From assembly GCA_030653935.1 (NCBI GenBank), contig JAURYL010000060.1, positions 1 through 64,000 of the forward strand: a stretch of DNA of 64,000 bases, given 5' to 3'. The position numbers and the translations under genes are program-made. This stretch comes from Pseudomonadota bacterium (lineage in GTDB: Bacteria; Pseudomonadota; Gammaproteobacteria; Burkholderiales; Thiobacillaceae). The notes under the pieces are model-generated. The model ran no database searches and was not told the origin of the DNA. It was given only the letters and a program-made list of their open reading frames with translations. The first letter of the stretch is position 1. Every line of letters begins with the position of its first letter. Shown one piece after another: positions 50,971 to 61,422 of the stretch.

Positions 50971-51563
50971 GGGCGTATCAGCTCCAGAGCGAAGCAATCG
51001 GGATGGTGGAAATCAGGCTGTCCGGGCGGGTGGCGCAGCGCCCAGTAAGAGAGGCTGCCGTCGGCCGTCTCGATAACGGCGGAGAGGCCGAGGCGCAAGC
51101 GCGTACCCGACGGCAGTTCGGACGCCGGCAGCAGGACATCGAGTCCTAGTCCCACTTCGTCGACGCGGACAATGCGCGGCGCAATCGCCTCCGCCAACGG
51201 CCCGCCCTGGCGATAGGCCTGGAAGCCGTAGGCCTGCCAGGCGCCGGTGGGGGAAAAGTTGAATTCCCGATAGGCGGGCCCGTCGCCGGCCATGACGAAA
51301 ACCTCGAAGCAGGTGTGGCGCCAGAGGCCTTCGACCCGTTCCGGCGCGGCGCTGGCCGGGAAGCGCAGGTGCTCGCGCTCGCCGAGGAGGCGGTAACGCA
51401 GCGCCAGCGCGCCATCGCCGGTCCAGGCCGCGCCGACGTGGATGGCCCGCGTGGCCGGCGCCGGGTCGCGCGGGTGACGGATCAGTTCGAGCATGCCGTG
51501 CCCGGTCTCGGCGGCGGAAGTGAAGTCTTGGTGGTGCTTGGACATGGCGCGGATAAATACCAT
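50967..51563 (-). CDS. DOMON-like domain protein
   Basis: LWRHTCFEVFVMAGDGPAYREFNFSPTGAWQAYGFQAYR. Confidence 0.8.
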   Translation of the reverse strand: MVFIRAMSKHHQDFTSAAETGHGMLELIRHPRDPAPATRAIHVGAAWTGDGALALRYRLLGEREHLRFPASAAPERVEGLWRHTCFEVFVMAGDGPAYREFNFSPTGAWQAYGFQAYRQGGPLAEAIAPRIVRVDEVGLGLDVLLPASELPSGTRLRLGLSAVIETADGSLSYWALRHPPGQPDFHHPDCFALELIRP

Positions 51564-51616
51564 GAATTCAGGGAATGAATACGCTGCGGTGGCGGCCGCA
51601 TGCCCGCGCGCGGTGG

Positions 51617-52783
51617 CTACAAGCCCAGCATTTTTTCCAGGTGGTGGGTCTCGATGCCGAAATAGGCCTTGGCGGCCTTGATCCTCTCCAGAATGGCGGG
51701 GTCCGACGCGGGCAACTTCTTGTTTCTGGCGCCGACGATCAGAACGTTCTTCGGCGTGTGGGCATCCGAGACGAATTCGAAAACCTTGGTGGAATAACCG
51801 AAATACTCCAGAACCAGCGCACGCAGGGCGTCGGTCACCATCTCGGCCTGGCGCTCGACGAATATGCCGTGTTTCATCAGGAACGCCAGGTCGTTGTCCG
51901 CCCTGGATTTCTCGATTTCGCGGCGAATCTGTTTATGGCAGCAGGGGGCGACGACGATCAACTCCGCGCCCGCCGTGATGCCCTTGTAGATCGCGTCGTC
52001 GGTCGCGGTGTCGCAGGCATGGAGCGCGATCAGGATGTTCGCGTCGGCACAGTCGTAGCCGGCGATGGAGCCCTGGGCAAAGTGCAGACTGTGAAACCCG
52101 GCTTCCGCCGCGACCCGGTTGCACAATGCCACCAGGTCGGCGCGATATTCCACCCCGATCACGTCGGGGCGCAGGCCGATTTCACTCAGATAATCGTAGA
52201 GCGCGAAGGTCAGGTAGCCCTTGCCCGAGCCCATATCGACGATCTTCTTCAGGCGATCAGGCGCGATGCCTTGAATGAGGCCACTCAGAATTTCGACGTA
52301 TTTATTGATCTGGCGATATTTGTCCTGTGCGTTCTTGTAGACCTCCCCTTTGCCGTCGGTGATGTTCAGGGCATGGAGATAGGCTTTGTTCTGTGTGCCG
52401 ATCAGGCGTTTTTTGTCTCGGTCATGGCTGGATGACACCGGCGCGGTATGGCTCGGCGCCTTTTTCTTCAAGGACCGGTTTTCCAACACGAGGTCAAACG
52501 CGGTGGTGAACAGCGTCGCGGCGTGAAAGCCGTCGGTAAAAGCATCCCGAATCAGGATGATGCTTTGGTCGAAGGCATGGTTTTTCACGATGTCGCGTGT
52601 TTGATAGCGATACGTGAAGCTGAGTTTTTCTTCTCGCTTGATCAGAATTTTCCGGACATGGATGCTTTTCAGGCTGGCGTCCGCACCCTGGTAATTAGCC
52701 AGGGAAAGTTTCACAAAACTGCCGTCACCCAGGCTTTCTTCCAGGGCGGACAACAGGTTTTCAATGTTGCTGGTGGGGGTCAT
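51617..52783 (-). CDS. SAM-dependent methyltransferase
   Basis: KKIVDMGSGKGYLTFALYDYLSE, ILIALHACDTATDDAIYKGI, ELIVVAPCCHKQIRREI. Confidence 0.88.
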   Translation of the reverse strand: MTPTSNIENLLSALEESLGDGSFVKLSLANYQGADASLKSIHVRKILIKREEKLSFTYRYQTRDIVKNHAFDQSIILIRDAFTDGFHAATLFTTAFDLVLENRSLKKKAPSHTAPVSSSHDRDKKRLIGTQNKAYLHALNITDGKGEVYKNAQDKYRQINKYVEILSGLIQGIAPDRLKKIVDMGSGKGYLTFALYDYLSEIGLRPDVIGVEYRADLVALCNRVAAEAGFHSLHFAQGSIAGYDCADANILIALHACDTATDDAIYKGITAGAELIVVAPCCHKQIRREIEKSRADNDLAFLMKHGIFVERQAEMVTDALRALVLEYFGYSTKVFEFVSDAHTPKNVLIVGARNKKLPASDPAILERIKAAKAYFGIETHHLEKMLGL

Positions 52784-52931
52784 AAGAGGATCACCGCGAG
52801 TGATGCAGGGTCGATTGACGCCAATCTTGCCACGCTGGAGACGAATCGCCGCCAGCAAAGCGGGCGACGGCTGTTTCCAGGAAGAAAAAAGGCCGCCCGA
52901 TGGGCGGCCTGTTCCACGCGCGGACTCGAAC

Positions 52932-54074
52932 TCAGTTGAGTGAGCGCAATTCGACGCGACGGTTCTTCGTGCGGCCGGGTTCCAGATAGTTGCTGGCGAC
53001 CGGTTCCATCTCGCCGTAGCCCTTGGCGCTGAGTCGGTCGGCGGCGATGCCGCGAGCGATGAAGTAATCCATCACCGCCTGGGCGCGACGCTGGGACAGT
53101 TCGAGATTGTGCTCGTAGCTGCCGCGGCTGTCGGTATGGCCGGCCACTTCCACCTTGAGCGCCGGGTAGCGCTTCAGGGTCGCGGTGGCCACGTCGAGGA
53201 TGGCGAGACTGTCCGGGCGCAGCACATCCGCGTTGTAGTCGAAATTCACACCTTCCAGCGTCAGGTTTCTGGGCAGGGAACAACCCTTGTCATCGACGCG
53301 ATCTCCGGCGGGCGTATTGGGGCAGGCATCAACGGCATCGAGCACGCCGTCGCCATCGCTGTCCAGTTCGCAGCCCTGACCGTCGACCTTGCGGCCGGCG
53401 GGGGTGGTCGGGCAACGATCGAGTGCGTCGACGACCCCATCACCATCGCCGTCCAGCTCGCAGCCCTGGGCGTTGACCTGACGGCCAGCCGGGGTGGTCG
53501 GGCAACGGTCGAGTGCGTCGACGACACCATCGCCGTCACCGTCCAGCTCGCAGCCCTGGGCGTTGACCTGACGACCAGCCGGGGTGGTCGGGCAACGGTC
53601 GAGCGCATCGACGACCCCATCGCCGTCACCGTCCAGCTCGCAGCCCTGGGCGTTGACCTTGCGGCCGAGCGGAGTGGCCGGGCAACGGTCGAGGCGGTCT
53701 ACGACCCCATCGCCATCACTATCGAGCTCGCAACCCTTGGCATCCACCCGCGCGCCCTTGACCGTGCCGGGGCAGCGATCCAGCGTGTCGATGATGCCGT
53801 CGCCGTCGCTATCCAGAGGCGGCGCGACGGGCGGCGCGACTGGTTTGGCGACCGGCATCGCGACGGGCGCCGCCTTGGCCGCTGTCGGCACCGCGCAGGG
53901 CGCCTCCAGGATGCCGCGTCCGGGACAGCCGATGGTCTTGTACAACTCATAGCCGCTGGTCATGCCGCTGGGGCTGGCCGGGTTGGCCGGGTTGTAATAG
54001 GGCGCTTCCGCCGCCTGGGCATTGATGCTGGCAACCAGCGCCACGCCGAGGGCACTCAATACGGTCATACGCAT
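52932..54074 (-). CDS. OmpA-family protein with thrombospondin type-3 repeats
   Basis: Repeats DGDGVVDALDRCPTTPAGRQVNAQGCELDG; C-terminal VEVAGHTDSRGSYEHNLELSQRRAQAV. Confidence 0.93.
   Translation of the reverse strand: MRMTVLSALGVALVASINAQAAEAPYYNPANPASPSGMTSGYELYKTIGCPGRGILEAPCAVPTAAKAAPVAMPVAKPVAPPVAPPLDSDGDGIIDTLDRCPGTVKGARVDAKGCELDSDGDGVVDRLDRCPATPLGRKVNAQGCELDGDGDGVVDALDRCPTTPAGRQVNAQGCELDGDGDGVVDALDRCPTTPAGRQVNAQGCELDGDGDGVVDALDRCPTTPAGRKVDGQGCELDSDGDGVLDAVDACPNTPAGDRVDDKGCSLPRNLTLEGVNFDYNADVLRPDSLAILDVATATLKRYPALKVEVAGHTDSRGSYEHNLELSQRRAQAVMDYFIARGIAADRLSAKGYGEMEPVASNYLEPGRTKNRRVELRSLN
53281..53770. repeat. 90-bp tandem coding repeats (TSP3)
   Basis: CAGCCCTGGGCGTTGACC recurring at 53461, 53551, 53641 (exact 90-bp period), weaker units on both sides. 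Confidence 0.92.
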
Positions 54075-54100
54075 ATTCGACTCCTGTGCAAATGTGGGTA

Positions 54101-54787
54101 TCAAAACACTTTGGCACGCTCGACCCGCAACCCGAACACGCCAGTGGCGTGCTTATTGGGCAATGCGCGCAGGGCGTGTTCTTCCGCGGCGATCAGGGTG
54201 TAGAACCCGTCCAGCGCCTTGCGGCTTACATAATCTTCTACCGTGGCGAGCTCGCTCTTGAGGCCGGCCAGCTTGAGCAGTTTGCTCGACAGCGCGTTGT
54301 AGGCACGCGCGAGGTCACTTTGTTCCGCGACACCGTGGATGAGCGGCAGCATTTTCGCGGCAAGCTGGTCTTCGCTGTGCTCGCGGAACCAGGCGCTGGC
54401 GGCACCGTCAGCGGTGGAGAGTAACACCCTGGCATCGACCGGCGGCAGCTTGCGTACCGCGTCCAGCACCGCTTCGAGCAGTTGCGGGATGGCCGCTTCG
54501 GCGGCGCGGTTCATCGCCAGGATCAGATCATCGACCCGCCCGCCCATGCCCAGGGCGCGCAGATAACGGTCGGCCTTGGCGAAGTTTTTCGGCAGTCCGA
54601 TCTTGATCCGGGCATCGCCGAAATAGCCGTTTTCACGGCCCAGCCTGGCGATGGCGACTTGCGCGACTCGGCCAAGATTGTCGCGCAGCGCCCGAATCGC
54701 CTCGTCGACGACGCCGGCGGCCAACACCCTTGGAGCAAGGGCGAGGCCGACCAGTACGAGGGTGAATTGGCGGCGGGACGAATTCAT
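54101..54787 (-). CDS. DUF4197 family protein
   Basis: Signal peptide; [39 protein letters not shown]. Confidence 0.85.
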   Translation of the reverse strand: MNSSRRQFTLVLVGLALAPRVLAAGVVDEAIRALRDNLGRVAQVAIARLGRENGYFGDARIKIGLPKNFAKADRYLRALGMGGRVDDLILAMNRAAEAAIPQLLEAVLDAVRKLPPVDARVLLSTADGAASAWFREHSEDQLAAKMLPLIHGVAEQSDLARAYNALSSKLLKLAGLKSELATVEDYVSRKALDGFYTLIAAEEHALRALPNKHATGVFGLRVERAKVF

Positions 54788-55203
54788 TTTTTCAGGGAAT
54801 CGCGAATTTCCCGCAGCAGGGCGATGTCCTCGGGTGTCGGCGGCGGCGCGGCGGGAGCTGCGACTTCCTGGCGCTTGAGGCTGTTGATGCCCTTCACCAC
54901 CAGGAAAATGGCGAAGGCGATGATGATGAAATTCACCGTGCTGTTGATGAACAGACCATATTTGACCAGCGGCGCGCCGGCCGCTTCGGCGGCTTCCAGG
55001 CTGGCGTATGCCTCACCGCCGAGATTCAGGTAGAGGTGCTTGAAATCGACACCGCCAGTGAGACTGCCGACCACCGGCATGACGATGTCCTTGACCAGCG
55101 AGTCGACGATCTTGCCGAAAGCGGCGCCGATGACGACCGCCACGGCGAGATCGACAACGTTGCCACGCATGGCGAATGACTTGAATTCCTGGACGATGCT
55201 CAT
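54784..55203 (-). CDS. mscL: Large-conductance mechanosensitive channel
   Basis: [40 protein letters not shown]. Confidence 0.97.
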   Translation of the reverse strand: MSIVQEFKSFAMRGNVVDLAVAVVIGAAFGKIVDSLVKDIVMPVVGSLTGGVDFKHLYLNLGGEAYASLEAAEAAGAPLVKYGLFINSTVNFIIIAFAIFLVVKGINSLKRQEVAAPAAPPPTPEDIALLREIRDSLKK

Positions 55204-55367
55204 GGGTTTCTCCTCACATTGACAGGTGGCTGGATGGAAACACGGTGACCAAGGGCCGATCTATGAAGCAACTCACTCGCGGGCCTGGAAGATGTACCAG
55301 ACGCCGAGCAGGAGATATGGGTGCCTGAGGCTCGCTATTGATTCAAACGGGCAAGGATCGTCGCCGC

Positions 55368-56435
55368 TCAATCCGCGCTCCGCCCGGCGAGGGCGATGCC
55401 GCTCTGGCCGGCGAATGCCAGCATGCGGTTGATGGCATGCACGGCGCGGGCGCGCGTAGCTTCGGCGACCTGGATTTCGTTGCCGCCGTGTTCCAGCACG
55501 GCAAGCAGGTTCTTCAGCCCATTCATGGCCATCCACGGACAATGGGCGCAGGACACGCAGGTGGCGCCGGTGCCGCCGGTGGGGGCTTCGAGCAGGTGCT
55601 TGCCGGGCGCGGCTTCGCGCATCTTGTGGAAGATGCCGTTATCGGTGGCGACGATCAGCACCGGGTTTGGCAGTTCGGCCGCCGCGCGAATGAGTTGGGT
55701 GGTGGAGCCCACCACGTCGGCCATGGCGATCACCGCTGCGGGTGATTCCGGGTGCACCAGCACGGCCGCGTTCGGATATTCCGCCTTCAGCGCCCGGATG
55801 CCGTCGGCCTTGAAACGCTCATGCACCACGCAGGAGCCTTGCCAGAGCAGCATGTCGGCGCCGGTGGTCTTTTGCACGTAATCGCCGAGGAAGCGGTCCG
55901 GTGCCCAGATCAGTTTTTCGCCGCGCGCCTTCAGGTGTTCCGCCACTTTCACGGCGATGCTGGAAGTCACCATCCAGTCGGCGCGCGCCTTCACTTCGGC
56001 CGAGGTGTTGGCGTAGACCACCACGGTGCGGTCGGGATGGGCATCGCAGAAGCGGCTGAATTCGTCCGCCGGACAGGACAGGTCGAGCGAGCATTCGGCG
56101 TGGAGGTCCGGCATCAGCACGCGTTTTTCCGGGTTGAGGATCTTGGCGGTCTCGCCCATGAATTTGACGCCGGCGACGATCACCGTCTTCGCCTTGGAGG
56201 CATGACCGAAGCGGGCCATTTCCAGGGAATCGGAGACACAACCGCCGGTTTCCTCGGCCAGCCGCTGCAAGTCGCTCGAGACGTAGTAATGCGCCACCAG
56301 CACCGCGTCCTGCTCGCGCATGCGTTGCTTGATGCGCGCGATCAACGACTCCCGCTCGCCGGGAAGCAAGGTCTCTTCCAGCACCGGCGGGACATCGGTG
56401 ACGGGATGGGCGGGTGGAATCAGTACGGCGGACAT
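55368..56435 (-). CDS. nadA: Quinolinate synthase A
   Basis: [46 protein letters not shown]. Confidence 0.95.
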   Translation of the reverse strand: MSAVLIPPAHPVTDVPPVLEETLLPGERESLIARIKQRMREQDAVLVAHYYVSSDLQRLAEETGGCVSDSLEMARFGHASKAKTVIVAGVKFMGETAKILNPEKRVLMPDLHAECSLDLSCPADEFSRFCDAHPDRTVVVYANTSAEVKARADWMVTSSIAVKVAEHLKARGEKLIWAPDRFLGDYVQKTTGADMLLWQGSCVVHERFKADGIRALKAEYPNAAVLVHPESPAAVIAMADVVGSTTQLIRAAAELPNPVLIVATDNGIFHKMREAAPGKHLLEAPTGGTGATCVSCAHCPWMAMNGLKNLLAVLEHGGNEIQVAEATRARAVHAINRMLAFAGQSGIALAGRSAD

Positions 56436-56536
56436 AGCTGAACATTGAACAAGTAGAGGGAGGAATGGTTTATGGGGTTGGGAATGGGGACTGTCAAGCC
56501 GACACCTGACCGCCGCCGCGTTTCGCCGCTTCCGTT

Positions 56537-56750
56537 AGGGCTCGTTAATGAATAACCTGGGCGATTATGGGTACGTTGGCGGGATGCGATGCAAGGCGCC
56601 GGTTGCGCGCATGGCCACTCCCTGCAAGCGACCGACAGCGGAGTCGTTGCGCTTCAGCGCTTACGAATCCGGCGTGCCCCTTGCGGGTGCAACGCGGCAG
56701 CGTGCCCGATGGCGCAGCCAGAACGTTCAGGTTATTCATTGACGAGCCCT
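56537..56750. mobile_element. MITE-like element (214 bp)
   Basis: Terminal inverted repeats AGGGCTCGTTAATGAATAACCTG / CAGGTTATTCATTGACGAGCCCT (22/23), no transposase inside. Confidence 0.82.
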
Positions 56751-56760
56751 TATAGTCCCG

Positions 56761-57696
56761 ATGCCCCTCCAAACCGGAGCCGACGTGCCCGCGACGTTAT
56801 TGCTTTCCACCCTTTCCGACGCTTATCTGAACGCGCTCAAGGCGCGCCAGTACAGCCCGGCCACGGTCTCCACCTATGCCATCGACCTCGCGCATCTGCT
56901 GGAACTGGTCGGCGATGTCGATCCCGCCGGGCTGGCCGTCCACGACATCCGTCGCGCCCTGTCCAGCCTCCACGCGCGCGGCCAGAAAGCGAAAACCCTG
57001 GCGCGGACGCTGTCGGCCTGGCGCGGTTTCTATCACTACCTGGCGCGCCAGGGTTGGGTCGCCGCCAACCCCTGCCTCGGCCTACGCCCGCCCAAGGGTG
57101 AGCGGCGCCTGCCCAACGCGCTCTCCGTGGACGAAATGGCGAAATTGCTGGAAGGGCCGGCGGAGGATATCTGGGCCTTGCGCGACCAGGCCATGTTCGA
57201 GCTGATGTACTCCTCCGGCCTGCGCCGCGCCGAGTTGATCGGCCTCGATCTGGGGAGTGTCGACCTGAGCGCGGCCGAGGTGACGGTGACCGGCAAGGGG
57301 CGCAAAACCCGCATCGTGCCGGTCGGCCAGCAGGCGCTGACGGCCGTGCGCGCCTGGCTGGAGCAACGCGGCACGGTGGCGAAGGCGCCGCCGCTCGATA
57401 CGGCGGCACTGTTCCTGGGGACCCGCGGCGGTCGCATCTCGGCCACGGCGATCCGCCAGGCGCTGAAAACCATGGCCGCGCGACATGGGGTCACGGCCCA
57501 TGTGCATCCGCATGCCTTGCGCCATTCCTTCGCCTCGCATGTGCTGCAATCTTCCGGCGATCTGCGCGCGGTGCAGGAAATGCTGGGCCACGCCAGCCTC
57601 TCCACCACCCAGGTCTATACCCATCTTGATTTCCAGCATCTGGCCAAAGTCTATGACCTGGCCCACCCGCGCGCGAAAAAGAAGCCAGGCAATTGA
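56761..57696 (+). CDS. xerC: Tyrosine recombinase XerC/XerD
   Basis: LMYSSGLRRAELIGLDL, HPHALRHSFASHVLQSSGDLRAVQEMLGHASLSTTQVYTHLD; C versus D not resolved. Confidence 0.93.
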   Translation: MPLQTGADVPATLLLSTLSDAYLNALKARQYSPATVSTYAIDLAHLLELVGDVDPAGLAVHDIRRALSSLHARGQKAKTLARTLSAWRGFYHYLARQGWVAANPCLGLRPPKGERRLPNALSVDEMAKLLEGPAEDIWALRDQAMFELMYSSGLRRAELIGLDLGSVDLSAAEVTVTGKGRKTRIVPVGQQALTAVRAWLEQRGTVAKAPPLDTAALFLGTRGGRISATAIRQALKTMAARHGVTAHVHPHALRHSFASHVLQSSGDLRAVQEMLGHASLSTTQVYTHLDFQHLAKVYDLAHPRAKKKPGN

Positions 57697-57770
57697 TAAA
57701 AACATACTGACACCAGGCCGGGGTAGCGCAATAAAATCAACGCATATCTATATATACAACGGGAGTCGCC

Positions 57771-58868
57771 ATGAAAAAAACGGCGTTCATCATCGAAGGC
57801 AGCGACCACACCCTCGAACGCATCAACGAGATTCTCGGCGAAGCCGGCATCACGGCCCGCTTCATGCCCTGCGGCCTGGAACATGCCCGCGCCCATTTTT
57901 CCGGGCCGGTGGATTGCGTCAAGCTGGCGCACAAGGCCAACGAGTTGGAGCATGCCCACGAACGGTTGAAATGGAGCGAGGCGCGCATGCGGCATTTCGC
58001 CCGGATCGCCGCCGACTGGTTCTGGGAGACCGACGAGGATCACCAGATCATCTGGTCCAGCGATGGGCCGATCCGCGAGGGTGACCGCCTGAGCGATGCC
58101 TTCAGCGGCGGTCTGCCGGGCTTGCTGCCGGTGGATCACGACATGGAAGCACTGGCCTCACTCAAGGAAGGCCGGCCTTTCCAGGAGGCCGTTCTGGAAG
58201 TGGAACTGGAATCGGGCGAGCGCGCAGCCTTCCGCCTCTCCGGCGAACCGCTGTTCGATTCAAACGGTCATTTCGCCGGCTATCGCGGTGTCGGCCACGA
58301 CATCACCGAGGCGCTACAAATCAGCCGCCAGATCAGCCACGAGGCCAACCACGACACCCTCACCGGGCTGGCCAACCGGCGCGAGTTCCAGCGCCGCATG
58401 CAGCGCGCCTGGCTGCGCTCGCGCCAGGAGGGCGCGGTCCATGCCTTGTGTTTTCTCGATCTCGACCGTTTCAAGGCGGTGAACGATCATGCTGGCCACG
58501 CCGCCGGCGATGCCTTGCTGACGCAACTGGCCACGGTCATGCGCGGCCATGTCCGTGGCGCCGATACCCTGGCCCGCCTTGGCGGCGACGAGTTCTGCGT
58601 CCTGCTGGAGAACTGCGCCCTGGAGTATGCGATACGCGTCTCGGACAACCTGATCAGTACCTTGCGCGAGCTCGAATTCGAGTGGCAGGGCCAGCGTTAT
58701 TCGGTCGGCGCCAGCGTCGGCATCACGCTGATTACCCCGCAGACCGAGGACGCGACCCGCGCCCTGGCGGAGGCCGATGTGGCCTGCTACGCCGCCAAAA
58801 AACTCGGCCGCAACCAGGTGCAGGTCTACCATGCGGCGGAGAGCGGCGGCCAGGTCGTGGGTGGCTAG
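57771..58868 (+). CDS. PAS-GGDEF diguanylate cyclase
   Basis: HDTLTGLANRREFQRRM, LARLGGDEFCVLLE. Confidence 0.92.
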   Translation: MKKTAFIIEGSDHTLERINEILGEAGITARFMPCGLEHARAHFSGPVDCVKLAHKANELEHAHERLKWSEARMRHFARIAADWFWETDEDHQIIWSSDGPIREGDRLSDAFSGGLPGLLPVDHDMEALASLKEGRPFQEAVLEVELESGERAAFRLSGEPLFDSNGHFAGYRGVGHDITEALQISRQISHEANHDTLTGLANRREFQRRMQRAWLRSRQEGAVHALCFLDLDRFKAVNDHAGHAAGDALLTQLATVMRGHVRGADTLARLGGDEFCVLLENCALEYAIRVSDNLISTLRELEFEWQGQRYSVGASVGITLITPQTEDATRALAEADVACYAAKKLGRNQVQVYHAAESGGQVVGG

Positions 58869-58945
58869 GGGCTCGTTAATGAATATGTTGGAGTTATATG
58901 AGTGCGCTGGCGGGATGCGCTGCAAGGCGGCGGTCTGTTCGACCG
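58868..58945. repeat. Partial second copy of the 56537 element (left end only)
   Basis: GGGGCTCGTTAATGAATA...GCGCTGGCGGGATGCGCTGCAAGGCGGCGG versus GGGCTCGTTAATGAATA...CGTTGGCGGGATGCGATGCAAGGCGCCGG. Confidence 0.72.
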
Positions 58946-58988
58946 CCGCCGCGAGTCGCACAATGGAGCCATTTTTTGGAGCACACGC

Positions 58989-59840
58989 ATGGGCCAATAT
59001 TCTTTCGATGTCGACGCCGGCGATTTCCAGCATAAGGTGGTCGAGGCTTCGCGGCAGGTGCCGGTGGTGGTCGATTTCTGGGCGGAATGGTGCGGCCCCT
59101 GTCGCGCGCTGAAGCCCATCCTGGAAAAACTGGCTGAGGAGTTCCAGGGCAAATTCATTCTGGCCAAGGTGGACTCCGACAAGAACCAGGAGATTGCAGG
59201 GCAGTTTGGCGTGCGCGGCATTCCCAGCGTCAAGGCCTTCTTCGGTGGCGAGATCGTCGACGAGTTCTCCGGCGCGATTCCCGAATCCGAAGTCCGCGCC
59301 TTTCTCCAGCGCCTGATTCCCTCGCCCGCCGGTGAATTGCACATCGCCGCCGGCCGCGCCCGTGATCAGGGCAAGCTGGCGGAGGCCCTGCAACTGCTGG
59401 GCGAAGCCGCGAAGCTGGATCTGCAAAACGAGGTGGTGCGCCTGGACGCGGCCGACATTCTGGTGGAACTGGGACAACTGGACGAAGCCCGGAGCCTGTT
59501 CAACAGCCTCTCGCCCTTGCTCCGCATGGAAGCACGCGCGCGGCAGGTCGAGGCGCGCCTGACCTTTGCCGAGGCCGGTGAGGGCGACGAAGCGGCATTG
59601 CGTGACCGTCTCGTGGCGCAACCGGACGATATGGAAAACCGCATGCAACTCGCCAACCTGCTGATCGCCAACGGTCGCCATCAAGAGGGGCTGGAGCAGT
59701 TGCTGGACATGGTGCGGCGTGATCGCGCCTGGAACGACGAAGCGGCGCGCAAGGCGATACTCGCGGTGTTCAGCCTGCTTGGAGACCAGGGGCCGCTGGT
59801 AGCCGACTATCGGCGTAAGCTGGCGCGCGCCTTGAATTGA
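58989..59840 (+). CDS. cnoX: Thioredoxin-domain co-chaperone (CnoX/YbbN-like)
   Basis: VVVDFWAEWCGPCRALKPILEKLAEEF plus C-terminal TPR-like half. Confidence 0.9.
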   Translation: MGQYSFDVDAGDFQHKVVEASRQVPVVVDFWAEWCGPCRALKPILEKLAEEFQGKFILAKVDSDKNQEIAGQFGVRGIPSVKAFFGGEIVDEFSGAIPESEVRAFLQRLIPSPAGELHIAAGRARDQGKLAEALQLLGEAAKLDLQNEVVRLDAADILVELGQLDEARSLFNSLSPLLRMEARARQVEARLTFAEAGEGDEAALRDRLVAQPDDMENRMQLANLLIANGRHQEGLEQLLDMVRRDRAWNDEAARKAILAVFSLLGDQGPLVADYRRKLARALN

Positions 59841-59864
59841 TTTCTTTTCAGCGGGGAGCACTGC

Positions 59865-60605
59865 ATGAACCTGCATCGTCTGGACAAACTGAAAGAGCTC
59901 GCGGGCTTCGAGCCCAACGGTCGATTCGAGGACAACCTCTACCGCCTGACCTGCATCACCGGTGACGCCATGGCCGCGCGCCGGGTCTCATTGATGTTGC
60001 TGGATACCGACAGCGGCAAGGGCGTGCGCCTCAAGCTCGCCGCCGTCTATGGCGAATTGCCGGAAGTAGCCTGGCGTGACGACACGCCCGCCGAACAAGG
60101 CATCGCCCAGCATGTTCTCGAGCTGGGCCAATGCCTGCATGTTCAGGACATCGGCCATTCCCGCTGGCGGTCGCTGGCGCGGCGTCTGGGCGGCACCGCC
60201 AGTTTCATCGCCTGCCCCATCCAGATCGCCGGCAAGGTGGCGGGCGTGCTCAACGTCAGTGAGCCGATCGAGCGCGCGCATTTCACCCGATCCGACCTCG
60301 ATACCGCCGAATTCGCCGCCCGCCTGATCGGCCGCAGCATCCACGCCGCGCGCCTCGACCGCATGCTCGACTCGCGCTTCGCGCAGATGGCCTTTACCCT
60401 GGAAGGCCGCGCCGATGCCTGTTCGGTGGTGTCGATGTCCAGCCACGAACCGGACAAGGTGGCGCGCATGCTGGCGAAAGCGTTCTTCAAGGAAATGCGC
60501 CACTGCGGCTTCACCCCCAACCAGATCATCCGCGCGGCGGGCGAAATCATCTCGGAACTGACCGGCAGCCTGAACCGGCACAAACACCGCCTGGATCGGG
60601 AGTAG
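59865..60605 (+). CDS. GAF-domain protein
   Basis: GIAQHVLELGQCLHVQDIGHSRWRSLARRLGGTASFIACPIQIAGKVAGVLNVSEP. Confidence 0.8.
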   Translation: MNLHRLDKLKELAGFEPNGRFEDNLYRLTCITGDAMAARRVSLMLLDTDSGKGVRLKLAAVYGELPEVAWRDDTPAEQGIAQHVLELGQCLHVQDIGHSRWRSLARRLGGTASFIACPIQIAGKVAGVLNVSEPIERAHFTRSDLDTAEFAARLIGRSIHAARLDRMLDSRFAQMAFTLEGRADACSVVSMSSHEPDKVARMLAKAFFKEMRHCGFTPNQIIRAAGEIISELTGSLNRHKHRLDRE

Positions 60606-60671
60606 GTCGGGTTAGCGCGGCGTAAGCCATCATGGCGGTATCAGCCGCTTCGCAAGCGTGAAACGGGAGAG

Positions 60672-60739
60672 GTAGGAGCGTCCGCTTGCGGCGCGCATCT
60701 CGGCACGTGGAATATCGCGCCGCAAGCGGACGCTCCTAC
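60672..60739. repeat. REP pair / BIME with shared GTAGGAGCG foot and different stem
   Basis: GTAGGAGCGTCCGCTTGCGGCGCG ... CGCGCCGCAAGCGGACGCTCCTAC. Confidence 0.85.
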
Positions 60740-60758
60740 CTCATGCGCGGGTGCACAG

Positions 60759-61295
60759 CTAACCCGCCCCGCCCAGATACTCCCGCGCCAGACGCACGTA
60801 ATTGCCGGCCTGATAGGCAAAATAGTCCAGTTCTTCCGGCGTCAATCGACGCACCGCCTTGGCCGGCCGCCCCAGATACAACCAGCCAGATTCCAGCACC
60901 CGCCCCTCCGGCACCAGGCTACCGGCGCCCAGCAGCACACGCGGCTCCAGCACCGCCTTGTCCATCACCAGGGAACCCATGCCGATCAGGCATTCGTCGC
61001 CAATCACGCAACCATGCAGGATCACCGCATGGCCAACGCTCACGTCGCGGCCGATCAGCAGCGGTGAACCTTCCGGATTGGCGGCGCGGCGATGGCTGAC
61101 ATGCAGCACCGAGTTGTCCTGGATGTTGCAGCGGGCGCCGATGCGGATGTGGTTCACATCGCCGCGGATCACGACGCCGGGCCACACCGAGGCTTCGTCA
61201 CCCAGTTCCACATCGCCGATGACCGTGGCGCTGGCATGTAGAAAGACGCCCTCGCCCAGCTTGGGATGGCTATTCAGGTAGAGCTCGATCAGCAT
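60759..61295 (-). CDS. Gamma-class carbonic anhydrase family protein
   Basis: Hexapeptide repeats; VWPGVVIRGDVNHIRIGARCNIQDNSVLHVSH; VGHAVILHGCVIGDECLIGMGS. Confidence 0.93.
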   Translation of the reverse strand: MLIELYLNSHPKLGEGVFLHASATVIGDVELGDEASVWPGVVIRGDVNHIRIGARCNIQDNSVLHVSHRRAANPEGSPLLIGRDVSVGHAVILHGCVIGDECLIGMGSLVMDKAVLEPRVLLGAGSLVPEGRVLESGWLYLGRPAKAVRRLTPEELDYFAYQAGNYVRLAREYLGGAG

Positions 61296-61422
61296 GGCGA
61301 CATTCAGGCGGGAAAATTGCTGGTAAACCCGAGTATATCGGTCGGATTCGCCTTGACCACTGCGCTTTGTCCCTCCCCCCATTGCGTATAAAATGCGCAG
61401 CCTTTTTCCCGTTGGCCCCCTC

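Noticed and set aside
53281-53770. Regular 90-bp repeats resembling a CRISPR-like array
   Set aside because: No spacers; the period is a multiple of three and encodes TSP3 repeats in frame inside an OmpA-family gene.
56548-56772. Small ORFs on both strands starting MNNL at 56.5-56.8 kb
   Set aside because: They arise from the terminal inverted repeats of the MITE-like element.
56761-57696. Tyrosine recombinase as evidence for a prophage or integron
   Set aside because: Sequence looks like chromosomal XerC/XerD and no phage genes, attC array or cassettes are adjacent.
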